This document shows, piece by piece, positions 11,601 through 21,875 of a stretch of 64,000 bases of DNA. Source of the DNA: Notospermus geniculatus. Taxonomy: Eukaryota; Nemertea; Pilidiophora; Heteronemertea; Lineidae. Each line of letters begins with the position of its first letter. Positions within the stretch are counted from its first letter, which is position 1. The notes below the pieces were generated by a model that did not search any database, was not told the origin of the DNA, and worked only from the letters and a program-made list of their open reading frames with translations. The stretch spans positions 319,901-383,900 of the forward strand of contig NMRB01000085.1 in the NCBI GenBank assembly GCA_002633025.1, in the 5' to 3' direction. Made by a program: the position numbers and the translations under genes.

Positions 11601-14600
11601 GTGCCTTATACCTTGTGCCTTTGCAAGGGCAACCGAAGACCCCATCCAAGTGAGGAACATGAATACAAAAACAAAAAATATAGGGCGCTCAAAACAATAC
11701 GTACTATTCCGGTAGGTCTTTCCATTTCCAGTCTTCAGTTGTTCACCCCCCATCAAAGTTGAAGCTGTCTGGCAGGTCGAAGGTGATTAAAAAATTTATA
11801 TGAGTTTTTGGTGACATGTGCATTGCCTTTTAAAATTGGTGATCAGGGACTATTCAATAGCATGCAAAATTTTGTTTTCCAGATGATGTGGTGGTTTTCT
11901 CAGATGTTGCATGGTTTTATTCGCTGCTTCCACTCTTTCTGCTCAGTTTTTTCCTCAGTGAGGGCACAATATGTATTAGCTGTAGATTATTAATGCTGGT
12001 ACATGTATATTGCCTGGAAAGTGGTGCTTATGATCAAATCCTTTTAAAAATCGCTTTGCTTTTACATGTAGTTTTATTTATGATCATGGAGATGGCTCTC
12101 TTGGGTTCTGTAATAAGGAATTTACACGTGTTCATGTTAATTGTATCCAGTGCATTTCAAGATAATGGTATTAAATCATTCATTATCTCAAATTAAACTA
12201 ACAGACAATATTTTTCGTATCTCTGACCTTGTACCCATAAAACCTCACCTTGTTGTCATGTCTGATTGACATCTGACGTAAAGTAATTAATCATCCATTG
12301 TCATTGTTTGTGTGAATGAACCAAATAATCATTGACATTTCCATAGATTGATGTTTACTGGTACTCAAAAATGAGGAGAAAAAAATCTCATCAGCAATAA
12401 GATGGTATAACTCGCAATTTGTGAACTTTTCATTTTGGGGTTTCTCAATGTCAAAAGGAGCAGTCAGCCACGCGTATTGCCAAAAGATGGCAGCAAAGTT
12501 CTAGCGGATCAATGTACAGGAAAATCCACGTGATTGGTGCTCGATCAAGAATGAATGGGTCCGCTATATGCATAGTTTAGTTTAGTTTAGTTGAGTTGTT
12601 CAGGCAGGAGCGTGGATCCGTATCCGACTCCGCCGGTTGCTTTGATTTGGGCCATAGTGACACCTATTGGTCAACTCACTGACAGCTCCTGCGTTCCCTG
12701 CTAATTGCATTGACTCAGTTTGGGTGAATAATTTACGCAACATCTTCTCTGAAAACAATTTGGAGAAATCTGACAGGAGATAATGCCTACTTTATGGTAA
12801 TGATTTGATTGCCTATTCCAGTTGTTGGATATTGATCTTGATGTGACGTCAGCCACAACATATGAATTGTCCGGGAATATCATCAAAATAGCAGCCTCAA
12901 CAGAACAGTTCATCACCCGACTCAACCTCAAGAAAGATATTGGTTCCAAAGTGCAACAAAGGTAACTATTATCATAACAAATTGGTTTCCAAGCCTATTG
13001 CCTTCCTCATCTTCAGTTGTCCTGTCTAATTCCGTCATCCTTCTGTTTCTTCAGGCAGCATTTAATGTTGGAAGATGACCAGAAGGACTGCCGTGATGAA
13101 TTACCGGGAAATAGTCTGGCCGATGCTGTTGCAGCGCTCAAAAAAGGTAGAAAATCTTCTCTTATAAAAAAAAGAGACGTGTTATGGATGTCTATGTGCA
13201 GATTTTTTCATGGACTATGTCTATACTGTGTCATCTTAAGCTAGGAATCCACCATTGATTTTCAAACTGATTGTGCGTTGCAACTTGCTTTCTAACTGGG
13301 TTGCGTTGCAACTGGGCACTCGATTGCCGTAGTGGACTCGCTAGACACGATTTCCACCAATGGCGAAGATGTGGTCAATTTCAGTCGGCAATCGGTCAGC
13401 GACCGGTATCAGTTCCTTGCGATCGTATTCAATCGCAGGTAGCAGGTTGGAGAGCAAGTCGCAACGCAGAAAATCAGCAGTGGATTCCTAGCTTTTGAGT
13501 TTGAGAATCAATTACACATTTCGTACTTGGATGATCTTTTTGTTGAATGAAATTCACAAGCCCGTACTTCACGTTTTTTCTCGTCATTATTCAGCCCACC
13601 ACCTGAACGAAATGCTGCTAAGCAGTGACATCGAACCCCAACAATGTGGAGATGAATGTGTCAAACCTGCCGACCTTGTGAACAAATATCGTGACCTCAT
13701 GTACAAGGACAGCATGGCCAAGGCGGAGACTGCATCTGCCTTTATTGAACTCGTGGAAAGTTTCAGATACACGAGTAAGGAAACCATCAAGGAGATTCTC
13801 GATAATCAAGATAATGTCTACAGTGTGTAAGTGTTGATAATCATGTACTCCTCTTGAATTAGGTTTCCTTTTAATTCACTTATTAAAAAAGGAATTATGC
13901 TGCCTAGTTGGCCTCAGATTTCCTCTCAATGATGTTGGCTGGTACCAAAAATATATCTATTTTTGCTGGTACGCGGTTTGTTTTGGTGGCTGCGTAGCGT
14001 TACATCCTGCCTGTCGTTAACAGAATCTTTGTAATTTCCAATAATGGACTTTGAATGCTAGATAATGGCTGGTATTTATAAAAGTTAGCAAATGCTTTTA
14101 CTTAAGATTTGCACAGCAATGTTCAATGAGAATGTATCACAAAACTTGAAGTAAAAGCATTGGCTATCTTTTATAAATACCGGTACCACCCATTATACAT
14201 GTATCTAGCATTCTAAGTCAAACAGGATATTTCTAGCATTCCATTCCAAGTCAAGTTTAATTATATCAAGCATTCCAAGTCATAAGTCGTATCAATTTTC
14301 TTTCAGACATGAGTTAATCGACGTAGCGGTTGCAGCCCAGAACACAGCTGCTCAGGATGCATTACTAGAGGTCGTCGTCTTTGATGATGCTTACGATGAG
14401 GATGCCCCGGAGCGGTTCCTTTTTGCCACATCCTTTTCCACTCATCCTCCTGAACGAGTTCTCTCTGATTTACTGGTAAGTCATAACTTTCTAAACTGCA
14501 CTGGTGACTGTGGTTCATCGAGTCGTCAGGATCATTAGGATTGGGATAGTTAAAACATCAGCCTCTTTTCCTTGATGTCGTGGATTCAACTTCGCTCGCT

Positions 14601-17600
14601 TATGTATTTTTTTGTTCATATTAATACAGTGTACTACAGTTGTCTTCATTAGGGCCAATAATAGATTAGTCTTAGTCCATACATTCATACTTGTGTTGTT
14701 CTAGGTTATTGCAAAGAAGAAACCCGAAAGTCCAAAAGTGGCAGAGTCTACTCTGCTTGCACTTGGGGCTGTGGCATACACATTCTGTAAGGTGGATGAC
14801 TGCAAGGCTCAGGTAGGATTGTGTTCATTGCAAATGAGGTGCTGACTATATTAATTCAGTTTGGTGCCCCTTGACTGTAGGTGGCCTGATTGATGTCCCT
14901 TGGACCAATGAAGCAAACTAAGGGCCATATTCTAGAACCTTCCTTAACTCTAAGGTTTACATTTAGCTATTGTTTGCAGGGCAGAATACAAAAGCTTAAA
15001 GTGGACCTTAAAGTTAAGGAGGGTTCTAGAATACGGGCCTAAATGTACACGATGTCCGAAGAATCATATCCTATTTTACATTTCTTTGGTGGAAAGTTAA
15101 TTTATGAATTGCATCCAATTGAGGAAGTGTGTTGTATTCCTGCTGCAATCCCTCATGAAGGAAATTCCCAGGTAATCCAAACTTGCAAAGTTAATTGGCA
15201 GGGGAACACCCAACCTCTCCCATGCCCCNCCCCCCCCCCCCAATTATTTCTCGGATATGTGTTTTAGACATGGAAGTAATTTTTTACACAGATCATTACC
15301 GACATTCGTGAGTTCCTCGTGCAGAGTTTGGAAGCCTGCAAGGAGCAAGATTGTCGTCTACAACACCTACGCGCTCTGGGGAACGCTCGGATGCCAGAGA
15401 CTATTTCTGTTCTTATGCGATATGGGGAGGGACACAGTGATCAAGAAACATGTTTGGTGGCCTTACAGAGTCTGAGCAGGATGGAGAAGAAATACATTGA
15501 TGAGGAGGTAGGTTCACATAGACAAAACGCTTGATGAGCATGGCTGGGTCCGGTGTTTAGACCATTGCATGTATGTTTGACAATGCATCAAATTGACTAG
15601 TTCTCCACAGGTCTGTCCTGGCTAACTGTCCCATGGATGCTACAGACTAGAAGAGCCAGGGCTATTACTCCTATATGGCACAGGCCCAGGGTGGATTCAA
15701 ACCAGGGACCTGTCGCTTGCTAGCGGACGTGATAACCACTAGGCTATCAGGACTCTTCTCAAGATTCGTGCATGGACCATTGCACATTCTCAATGCATGT
15801 CCAGTGTTTCTGCCAGAAATTTTTTAATTTTTAAAGGGGAGGATAAAGAGAAAACTTGACAGAATTCTTGGGCAAAAACACAAATTTTGACTTTTTAAGG
15901 GGGGACATCCCCCCTGTCCCTGATGTCATCAAACCTGTCAGCAGATGCCTCTTTGTTAGCAGCCCACATTCAAGTCATTTCGCCCTGATGTTTATACTCT
16001 TAAATTTGGTCTTGCAGACGAAATACATTCTGAATGATATCTACTTCCAAAACTATCACAACTACTCGGTCAGTGTTAGGACGTTAGCTGTGTCGATCTT
16101 GATAACGAACAAACCAAACGTCGTCCATCTACGAAACATCGTCCAGTCCACCCTGGGTCCAGATGACTTTGAAACATCTACATTTGTATATAAAAAGATA
16201 CTTGACACTGCAAGGCAGGACAAAACCCTAAGGTAAGGCTCAGCTTGTATGTAAAATGTGTTGGACAAGCAAATGACTTTCAAAGTGGCATTGTAGAAAC
16301 ACCAGTGCCTGTCACTGCTGGTGACTTATGTTTCAATTGCCAGTTCCATTTCTTATGTGGTTTTAGGAGGGTGACTCTTTCAATGTCATTTGGCATCGTC
16401 TTACCATATAAAGAATCATTTGAGTTTGAATGAGAACTTAACTGCCAATAAAGGCCACCACCAGTTAGCAGGCATCGAAGGTCAGGAAATTTGACAGCAC
16501 AGAGAAGAAACGCACGATTTGAGGTCATCTGTAATGATGCGAGGCTATGGTTTATGTCTGTGACGTTCTAGGACCACAAACCGGCGGCCTCTAACGGCAG
16601 TAAAGTCCCCTATTGTGTGGCACAAGTGGTCCAAGTAGGCCTACACCAGTTATCAATACGGTAGTTTGTAAATTGTGACCCGGCACAGCAAAATGAGTCG
16701 GAAGTCGCACAGAAGAAGACCGAAGGTGGAACCAGACAGCAACCACAGAAATCGACCAAGTCAAATTTCACAATGGGCAGACAATCCTGAAATCGGCGAA
16801 CCGTTGGTGTCACCTTGGACATGTTGGGTCTTCTTATGTGCGCATTCCGACTCATTTTGTCGTGCCGGGTCACAATTATGTAATATTACCCACAGGAGAC
16901 TCTCCAACTTGCGTTATTTTGGTAGTGTTGTCTGTTGGAACAAGATCTGTTGTTGTTTATCTTGCAGGAAGACATTGGCTGAGGTTCTCAAAGACAGATA
17001 CACCAACAACTACTATTCATTGTCTCATAATGGGACATCGTGTGCATATAGTGGATCATTCGGAGGTAAGCCTAAGGACTGGTCTACATGTACGTCGTAA
17101 AACCAGAGAAGAAAGAGGAGACTTCCATCACAATTCACAAGCAAGGCCTAATGCCCAATCAACACTTTCATAGTTTTGATCAAATTTTCTGAATATGCGA
17201 ATTTCGGACCTTCTACATGTACTGACATACAATAATCAGTATACTCAGTATTCAAACAAATTAGAACAAAAATATGACAGGATGAAACAAGCTCTAAGCT
17301 GCTATAGGCCTACTTCGTAATTCCTATGGTAGTTTCAATAGTTGACTCTCTTTGTTCTGAATAATCGTGTTCGAAATGCATTAAAATCTGTGTTTTGTTG
17401 TTTAGAAACTAATGATGTTGACATCAAATTTGGCTTGTTTATGGAGAAGACAAAATCTGGTCTCATCAGACGGAGCACCATGGATATATCTCTTGATGGA
17501 AGAGAAGGTTCTCTTCCTCTTATATCGGTAAGTTATCATTTGTCACCTATCCACGTACTGACCATGCTCTACGTTGTTTAACTTTTAGCTCGGAGGCCAA

Positions 17601-20600
17601 CGCGTCAACCAACAGGCCTCAAAGGAAATCCTTCATGGCTGGTGGGTTAAGCCGTGCCATAGAGTAGCTGCAAGGGGTTCAATGCAACGGGCAGAATGTC
17701 TGTTACCTACATTAGCACTAAACTTGCCCACAGTGCTGTGTCTTACTCCTAGTACTAGTCCTAGCCATTATTGTTCTTTCTAAGGACAAGGCCGACTAGT
17801 GGTGGAATTCAATTCAAATTCCTTACAGTTATATTCTGATAGGCTCACCAGCTACAATGGACAAGTTAGTCATTGCCAACTTGCTATATTTGTATAGAGG
17901 CTATGCACTGACGTCATCAAATGACGTCATCAATGGGTATGACGCCACGCTGGATGGAATTGCGCAGGTAAAAACCGTCAAAAGCGCTGCGCAGTTCCAT
18001 CCAACATGGCGTCACGCTGGCTGATGACGTCACGTGCATAGCCTCTATTCCCAGATTTCAACTTTGATTCTGTATGGTTTCGACCCCCCTTGAGTTCTAC
18101 CAAACATATAGAAGTTCTTCACGTGATGTCACATTTCCATGACTAAATGATGCTGCCATAATTGCCTCAAAATGTCAAGCAACATCACGGCATGCACACA
18201 GCATCAACACACAGATCGTGACGTCAAAATGTAATGACATGACAGTTTCGACGCCGTCGCCGACCATTTGACGGCCAACATGGCTGATTCTTTGCAGTCG
18301 CGTGACTGTTGTGACGTCAGTGAAGAACCTTTTTTCTTCAATATTCAAAACATTTCGACCTCTGATGTATCTTTTAAAGGGAGACATGCGAAAAATATTG
18401 CCCGGCGGGCACAAGTTGTCTGAGTTGTTTTGTAGCGCCGTCTGTTAATACACGGTGACACTACGCTATATCACAGGCCCCTGTAGAGCTATCAGTGAGT
18501 TTCGAACAAGTATCTAACCAAAAAACACTAGTTTGTAAAAAACACACCCCGAGCTCAAGAATTTACGAGCTCGTGGTGTGTTTTTTAGATACGTTTGGTT
18601 AGAAAAGTGTTCGTAACTCTGTGATATAGCGTAGTGTCACCATGTATTAACAGACGGCGCTACAATTCAGACAATATTCGGGCAATATTTTTCGCATGTC
18701 TCCCTTTAATTGTTGATTAAATATACGGTACATGTACTGTGGTCGCGAAGTTATGCCGGAGTGAACGCCATATCCACCCATTTTAGTTGACTCAGTAACA
18801 CAATGTTGGTTTCAAGTTTTCAATATGAATGATCCTGGCTGGGACATGCCCCTAAACCCTATCTTTGTATTCGGCCCATACCTTTCGTACAGGTAGGCTA
18901 CGCCTGCAGGTTAAAAATAGGCCTACAGAACTGCCCCCACTCCGGCATAACTCCGCGACCGGAGTATGTAAATGTGTATTTCTTCTCAATATATAGGTTG
19001 GATTATACGCTGAAGGGATGGAGTCCGTGGTTGGGGGTGGTGGTGAGGAGGAGGAGGAGACTGAGGGTTCAGGGAAAGACGATGAAGTAAATGGTGGAAT
19101 GACGCTGACTTTCTTGGGTGTTTTGTTACGTCCAATACAGTTTTTCAAGGGAATGGGTGGACTGATGTCAGCCGTCTGGAGTGCCCCAAGCGAGCCAGTG
19201 TCTGCACTTCAGGTAGGTGATTCATTTCCCCATTCAGTTTCAACCCCTAAATTCACTTAAAGGGACCCTACAGGCAGCCTCCTCATCAGCATTTTGATGT
19301 GCTCATTACAACAATCGGTTGGCATGAGAATCTAACTCTCACATGTATGGTAAGTAAAATACACTAAGCATCAACATTTGAGCCCAAATCCGTAGGTTGT
19401 CAGTTGCTTGTGCCATCTGTGGTGAAGTGATCACACTGATGTGAGCCTAATAGCAAGCTGCCTATAGGGTCCCTTTAAGGACCATTGAATACAAATGTGA
19501 CCCGTCACAGCAAAACTAGGCGCATGTCGCTCAGAAGTTTGAGCCTAAATGAACTAAGATGACACTAGGAGAGAATGAAAGAAATACTCTTTCAGATTTC
19601 ACAATAGACAGAAAATACTGAAACTGACAAACATTTGGTCTCAAGCTGCCAAGCTAAGAGCGACATGTGCCTGGCTTTGCTGTGACGGGTCACAAATAAT
19701 AGCCCTAATTTATGTGCACGTACATGTACCGGTATGTTCATTTAGGTAGTCTGTGTATTCCAGGGCAATATCCTCTTGCACGACTTCCACAAACTGATCC
19801 GACTACAGAATGGTCTCATCGTTGACCTCGACCTGAAGAGCTGTCTGTCTCTTGACCTCCAGGGATCCCTCAGCATCAGTCTATGGAATAAGAATGCCAA
19901 CTCAGTCGTCAGAAGCAAGTATGTGTCAAGCTAAATATTCTTACCCCATCAGTTCTGACATATCTGAGGGCATACATGTAAGCCCCATTTCCACTACAGC
20001 AGACTCTACTGCGGTTTGCGGCGAGGGGTGCCATTTTTTCACAGGGATTTGGAAAAACCTTCGATGTTTTACCAATACTTATGATGTTAATTTTCCCAAT
20101 GCCTGTGAAAACCACTACGCTCGCCGCAAGCTGCTGCAGAATCGTCTGCAGTGGAAACTGGCAAAAGTACTGTCTGACAGTACTTTTGAAGACCACTGTG
20201 TGTCCCTAAAGCTGGGTTAAGAATGATTTTACAAGTGTCTGACCTCTTAAAAACTACAAATTTATGTATCATATGAGGGATATTTTGCCAAAAATAAAAT
20301 TCTCTTTTCTCCTGGTTACTGCTCTCAGTATTTTGACTGATCTTTCATTGTTCCAGTGGTGCTCTGGTAATAAAGGGCAAGACAACAATAGACGCATCTA
20401 TCTTCAAGACAGGCCTAGACTTCACAGCAGAATCTGAGTCATTCATGGATTTCATGNAAATAATGAACTAAAATATTTTTCTACCTTAGCTGATTTTCTG
20501 AGCCGAACTGCACCTCTTGACATTGTTTCACCTGTTTACTGATGTTTAGTTCACTTTTTTCTTGCTGAAAACCCTCATTTTTCCAAACCCTCTTGAGGAA

Positions 20601-21038
20601 CAGATGGATAAAAAATTACGTAAGCTTGAGTGCTAAAGGGTTAAAGGGCCTCTAGAGGCAGCCAGCATGGCAGGGGAAAACCACGGGGAAAACCCAGGTT
20701 GAATACCTCGTACTAGTGATTATTACGTTAAAGTGGCGCCGCCTGGCCGAAGAACCGGTACTGATAGTAGCCTAATGGCGAGCTGCCTCTAGAGGCCCTT
20801 TAATATCTACAGAGCCAATAATGCCATATTCGGCACTTGGCTCTCAACTCAAAATTCTCTTTTGATTGGTCCTCATTTTGGGAATTTCAGGTATGCAACG
20901 AACCGCTATGAAATCTTACGAGGTAAAGAAGTCCACCGCTCATTGAACACTCACACCGACGATCTCCATGCGTCGTCTTTTCGGCTGCCTCGATACAACA
21001 ACAGGATGTGCCAGAAGATGTTTTCAGAGCAGGATTGA
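8634..21038 (+). CDS. MTTP: Microsomal triglyceride transfer protein large subunit-like
   Basis: Seventeen coding exons: 8634-8670, 9282-9469, 9896-10105, 10585-10701, 12822-12961, 13055-13146, 13595-13826, 14307-14475, 14705-14812, 15292-15507, 16018-16232, 16968-17065, 17406-17527, 18997-19212, 19764-19918, 20357-~20455, 20891-21038 (TGA). Every junction but one has a GT-AG pair, and the phases join to about 853 codons (vertebrate MTTP is near 890). The order matches the vitellogenin/LLT family. The N-terminus is a signal peptide (MKSCIFLLIAVS). Then come the beta-barrel with VDVSGVCDV...SHCSNLEIA, the helical domain with CGDECVKP, RFLFATSFSTHPPERVL and FCKVDDCKAQ (conserved cysteine pairs), and the lipid-binding region with GSLPLIS, LRPIQFFKGMGGLMS and DLQGSLSISLWNKNANSVV. 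It ends MCQKMF. MTTP pairs with protein disulfide isomerase in the ER and loads lipid onto apoB-type lipoproteins. The exon expected between exons 16 and 17 is not seen, and an N sits at the exon 16 donor. Confidence 0.93.
8700..8815 (+). repeat. tRNA-Ala-like SINE head (copy 1)
   Basis: In MTTP intron 1. The segment shares GGAGGTGTTAGGCCCT with the copy at 9005, followed by a tRNA-like stretch with CCTTGCATGCGGGAGAT and the B-box-like GGTTCAATTCC. The anticodon-loop area (TTGCATG) resembles tRNA-Ala. The 5' half does not fold as a complete tRNA, so I call it a SINE and not a tRNA gene. Confidence 0.6.
9005..9135 (+). repeat. tRNA-Ala-like SINE head (copy 2)
   Basis: Second copy of the same SINE in MTTP intron 1, about 300 bp downstream and in the same orientation. 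It repeats TTTAGGAGGTGTTAGGCCCT and carries TTTGCATGCAAAG and the B box GGTTCGATTCC, ending GTGCGGTCTGCGACA like copy 1. Confidence 0.6.
9650..9785 (-). repeat. tRNA-derived SINE fragment, minus strand
   Basis: Read on the minus strand the segment gives GGGCTGTCAGAGCGGC..., then CCTGTCACTTCCGAATCC and a B-box-like AGTTCGATTCCCGG. It resembles a decayed tRNA promoter head and lies in MTTP intron 2. Confidence 0.45.
10122..10329. mobile_element. TTAA-flanked MITE, family 1 (copy 1)
   Basis: Element in MTTP intron 3 flanked by TTAA at 10118-10121 and 10330-10333. Ends are ACCTTAGAGCGCCAGG and its partner GGCGCTCTAAGGG. The interior contains the palindrome CCGAGTATACTCGG near the right end. Copy 2 is at 27856. 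TTAA duplication and a CC(C/T)TT-type end are typical of piggyBac-like elements. Confidence 0.75.
10867..11400. mobile_element. Foldback MITE interrupted by a second MITE
   Basis: Outer ends are GGGCCTGTTTCATAAAGTGA at the left and CACTTTATGAAACAGGCCC at the right. The element at 10898-11320 is inserted inside with a TAA target duplication. Removing it leaves a unit like the uninterrupted copy at 977-1071. Located in MTTP intron 4. Confidence 0.7.
10898..11320. mobile_element. Nested Harbinger-like MITE (TAA duplication)
   Basis: A 423-bp element with inverted ends GGCCACGCTTATTTTATTTG and the exact complement at the right, continuing about 30 bp into TTGGATTACGGA. The direct repeats are TAA at 10895-10897 and 11321-11323. 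A 3-bp TWA duplication and GG-starting ends fit PIF/Harbinger. There is no transposase. Confidence 0.7.
11475..11660 (+). repeat. tRNA-derived SINE, family B (plus)
   Basis: In MTTP intron 4. Reads GATAGCCTAGTGTTATCACG (A-box region), then GCAAGTGGCAGGTCCCGG and the B box GGTTCAAAACC, followed by a tRNA-unrelated body. The same family is in reverse orientation at 15570-15757. Confidence 0.65.
13238..13494. mobile_element. Inverted-repeat MITE in MTTP intron 6
   Basis: Ends AAGCTAGGAATCCACCATTG and, at the right, TGGATTCCTAGCTT, with the pairing extending into GATTTTC. The target duplication is not clear. About 100 bp upstream of MTTP exon 7. Confidence 0.55.
14052..14215. repeat. Foldback repeat in MTTP intron 7
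   Basis: Left arm GAATGCTAGATAATGG...GGTATTTATAAAAG...AAATGCTTTTACTT pairs with the right arm AAGTAAAAGCATTGG...CTTTTATAAATACC...CTAGCATTC. The arms are about 60 bp with small indels. Confidence 0.55.
14922..15039. mobile_element. Short Harbinger-like MITE in MTTP intron 9
   Basis: A 118-bp foldback with ends GGGCCATATTCTAGAACC and GGGTTCTAGAATACGGGCC, pairing on into CTTAACTTTAAGG. TAA lies on both sides (14919-14921 and 15040-15042). Confidence 0.6.
15570..15757 (-). repeat. tRNA-derived SINE, family B (minus)
   Basis: In MTTP intron 10. On the minus strand it reads GATAGCCTAGTGGTTATCAC (A box), GCTAGCAAGCGACAGGTCCC and the B-box-like GGTTTGAATCC. Its tail contains ATAGCCCTGGCTCTTC. It is the same family as 11475-11660. 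Confidence 0.65.
16673..16875. mobile_element. MITE with TTGTGACCC ends (copy 1)
   Basis: In MTTP intron 11. The left end TTGTGACCCGGCACAGCAAA pairs with the right end TTTTGTCGTGCCGGGTCACAA with one extra base, and the pairing continues into ATGAGTCGGAA. The related copy is at 19496. Superfamily not assigned. Confidence 0.65.
17894..18048. repeat. Foldback element with several TGACGTCA-type motifs
   Basis: In MTTP intron 13. The outer arms ATAGAGGCTATGCAC and GTGCATAGCCTCTAT are exact complements; inner pairing covers GGATGGAA/TTCCATCC and TGCGCAG/CTGCGCA. TGACGTCA-like (CRE-type) octamers occur in both arms. Confidence 0.6.
18378..18705. mobile_element. Long foldback element flanked by TTAA, family 2
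   Basis: In MTTP intron 13. TTAA at 18374-18377 and 18706-18709. Ends AGGGAGACATGCGAAAAATA and TATTTTTCGCATGTCTCCCT. Inner arms TGTAGCGCCGTCTGTTAATA and its complement pair, and the centre folds again around GAGCTC. Most of the 328 bp can pair. Confidence 0.75.
18736..18965. repeat. Inverted-repeat MITE just upstream of MTTP exon 14
   Basis: Left GGTCGCGAAGTTATGCCGGA pairs with right TCCGGCATAACTCCGCGACC. The element ends only about 30 bp before the exon 14 acceptor at 18996. Confidence 0.6.
19261..19474. mobile_element. TTAA-flanked MITE, family 3 (copy 1)
   Basis: In MTTP intron 14. TTAA at 19257-19260 and 19475-19478. Ends AGGGACCCTACAGGCAGC and GCTGCCTATAGGGTCCCT. The sub-end GCCTAATAGCAAGCTGCC is shared with the copy at 20645. 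Confidence 0.75.
19496..19694. mobile_element. MITE with TGTGACCC ends (copy 2)
   Basis: In MTTP intron 14, close after the previous element. The left end TGTGACCCGTCACAGCAAAA pairs with the right end TTTGCTGTGACGGGTCACA, and the pairing continues into GCGACATG. Same family as 16673-16875. Confidence 0.65.
20645..20799. mobile_element. TTAA-flanked MITE, family 3 (copy 2)
   Basis: In MTTP intron 16. TTAA at 20641-20644 and 20800-20803. Ends AGGGCCTCTAGAGGCAGC and GCTGCCTCTAGAGGCCCT. It lies between the last two recognised MTTP exons. Confidence 0.75.
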
Positions 21039-21097
21039 TGAAGGTCTGATGGTAGGGGATTCCAATATACGAACATAAAGGCAGCTGTTTGCTCATA

Positions 21098-21875
21098 AAC
21101 TTTCCAGAATCAATGAACATGGAATTGGATGTTCTATTCAGATACAGTTATGTAGTTTGGGATCATGGGGGGGGGGAGGTCTGAACTTTCCAAGGTCAAC
21201 TGAAGCTGGTGGAATTGGGTGTTCCAGTAGTATGTAGTTTGGCCTTGCTAAAGGGGAACTGAGATTTCTGGGATCAATTCCAGTGGGATTGGTTGTCCTA
21301 CTGGGTTGTAGTTCTGGCTCAGTAAAGGGAAATGGACTGTCCAGGATGAAAACGCTAGTGGGATTCGGTGTCCTATTGGGATGTACAGTAGTTCTGGCTC
21401 ACTCACAAGGAAATGAACTTTCCAGGCTATTAAAGCAAAAGCTGGTGGGATTGGGTTGGGGTGAAGTTCTGGCTCACTAAGGTGAAATGGGCTATCCAGG
21501 GTAAAAAACTTTGTGAGATTCGGTCTCCTAATGAGATAGTTCTGGCTGGCTATGAGGAAATGAACTTTCCAGCCTAAAGCAAAGGCAAGTGAGATTGAGA
21601 TGAAGTTTCGGCTCACTAAAGGGGAAGTGAGTGTTCCGAAATCAACAAAAGCTATTGGGATTAGTATCCTAATCATGGGTTGTAGTTCTAGCTCACTGCT
21701 GTAGGGGAAGTGAGCTTTCTGACATCAACAAAAGCTATTGGGATTGGTATCCTAATAATGGGTTGTAGTTCTAGCTCACTGCTGAAGGGGAAGTGAGCTT
21801 TCTGACATCAACAAATGATATGGGACTGAGTGTCCTTATAGGATGTAATTCTTGCTCACTGAGAAGTAAGCATTC
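21098..21875. repeat. Diverged minisatellite after the MTTP stop codon
   Basis: Nine or ten imperfect tandem units of about 65-90 bp. Recurrent phrases are GGGGAAGTGAGCTTTCTG, AACTTTCCAG, GGTGGGATTGGG, TATCCTAAT, GGGTTGTAGTTCT and GGCTCACT. The last two units (about 21690-21860) are the most alike, suggesting recent growth at that end. The array starts about 60 bp after the TGA, so it is probably transcribed in the 3' UTR. Confidence 0.75.
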
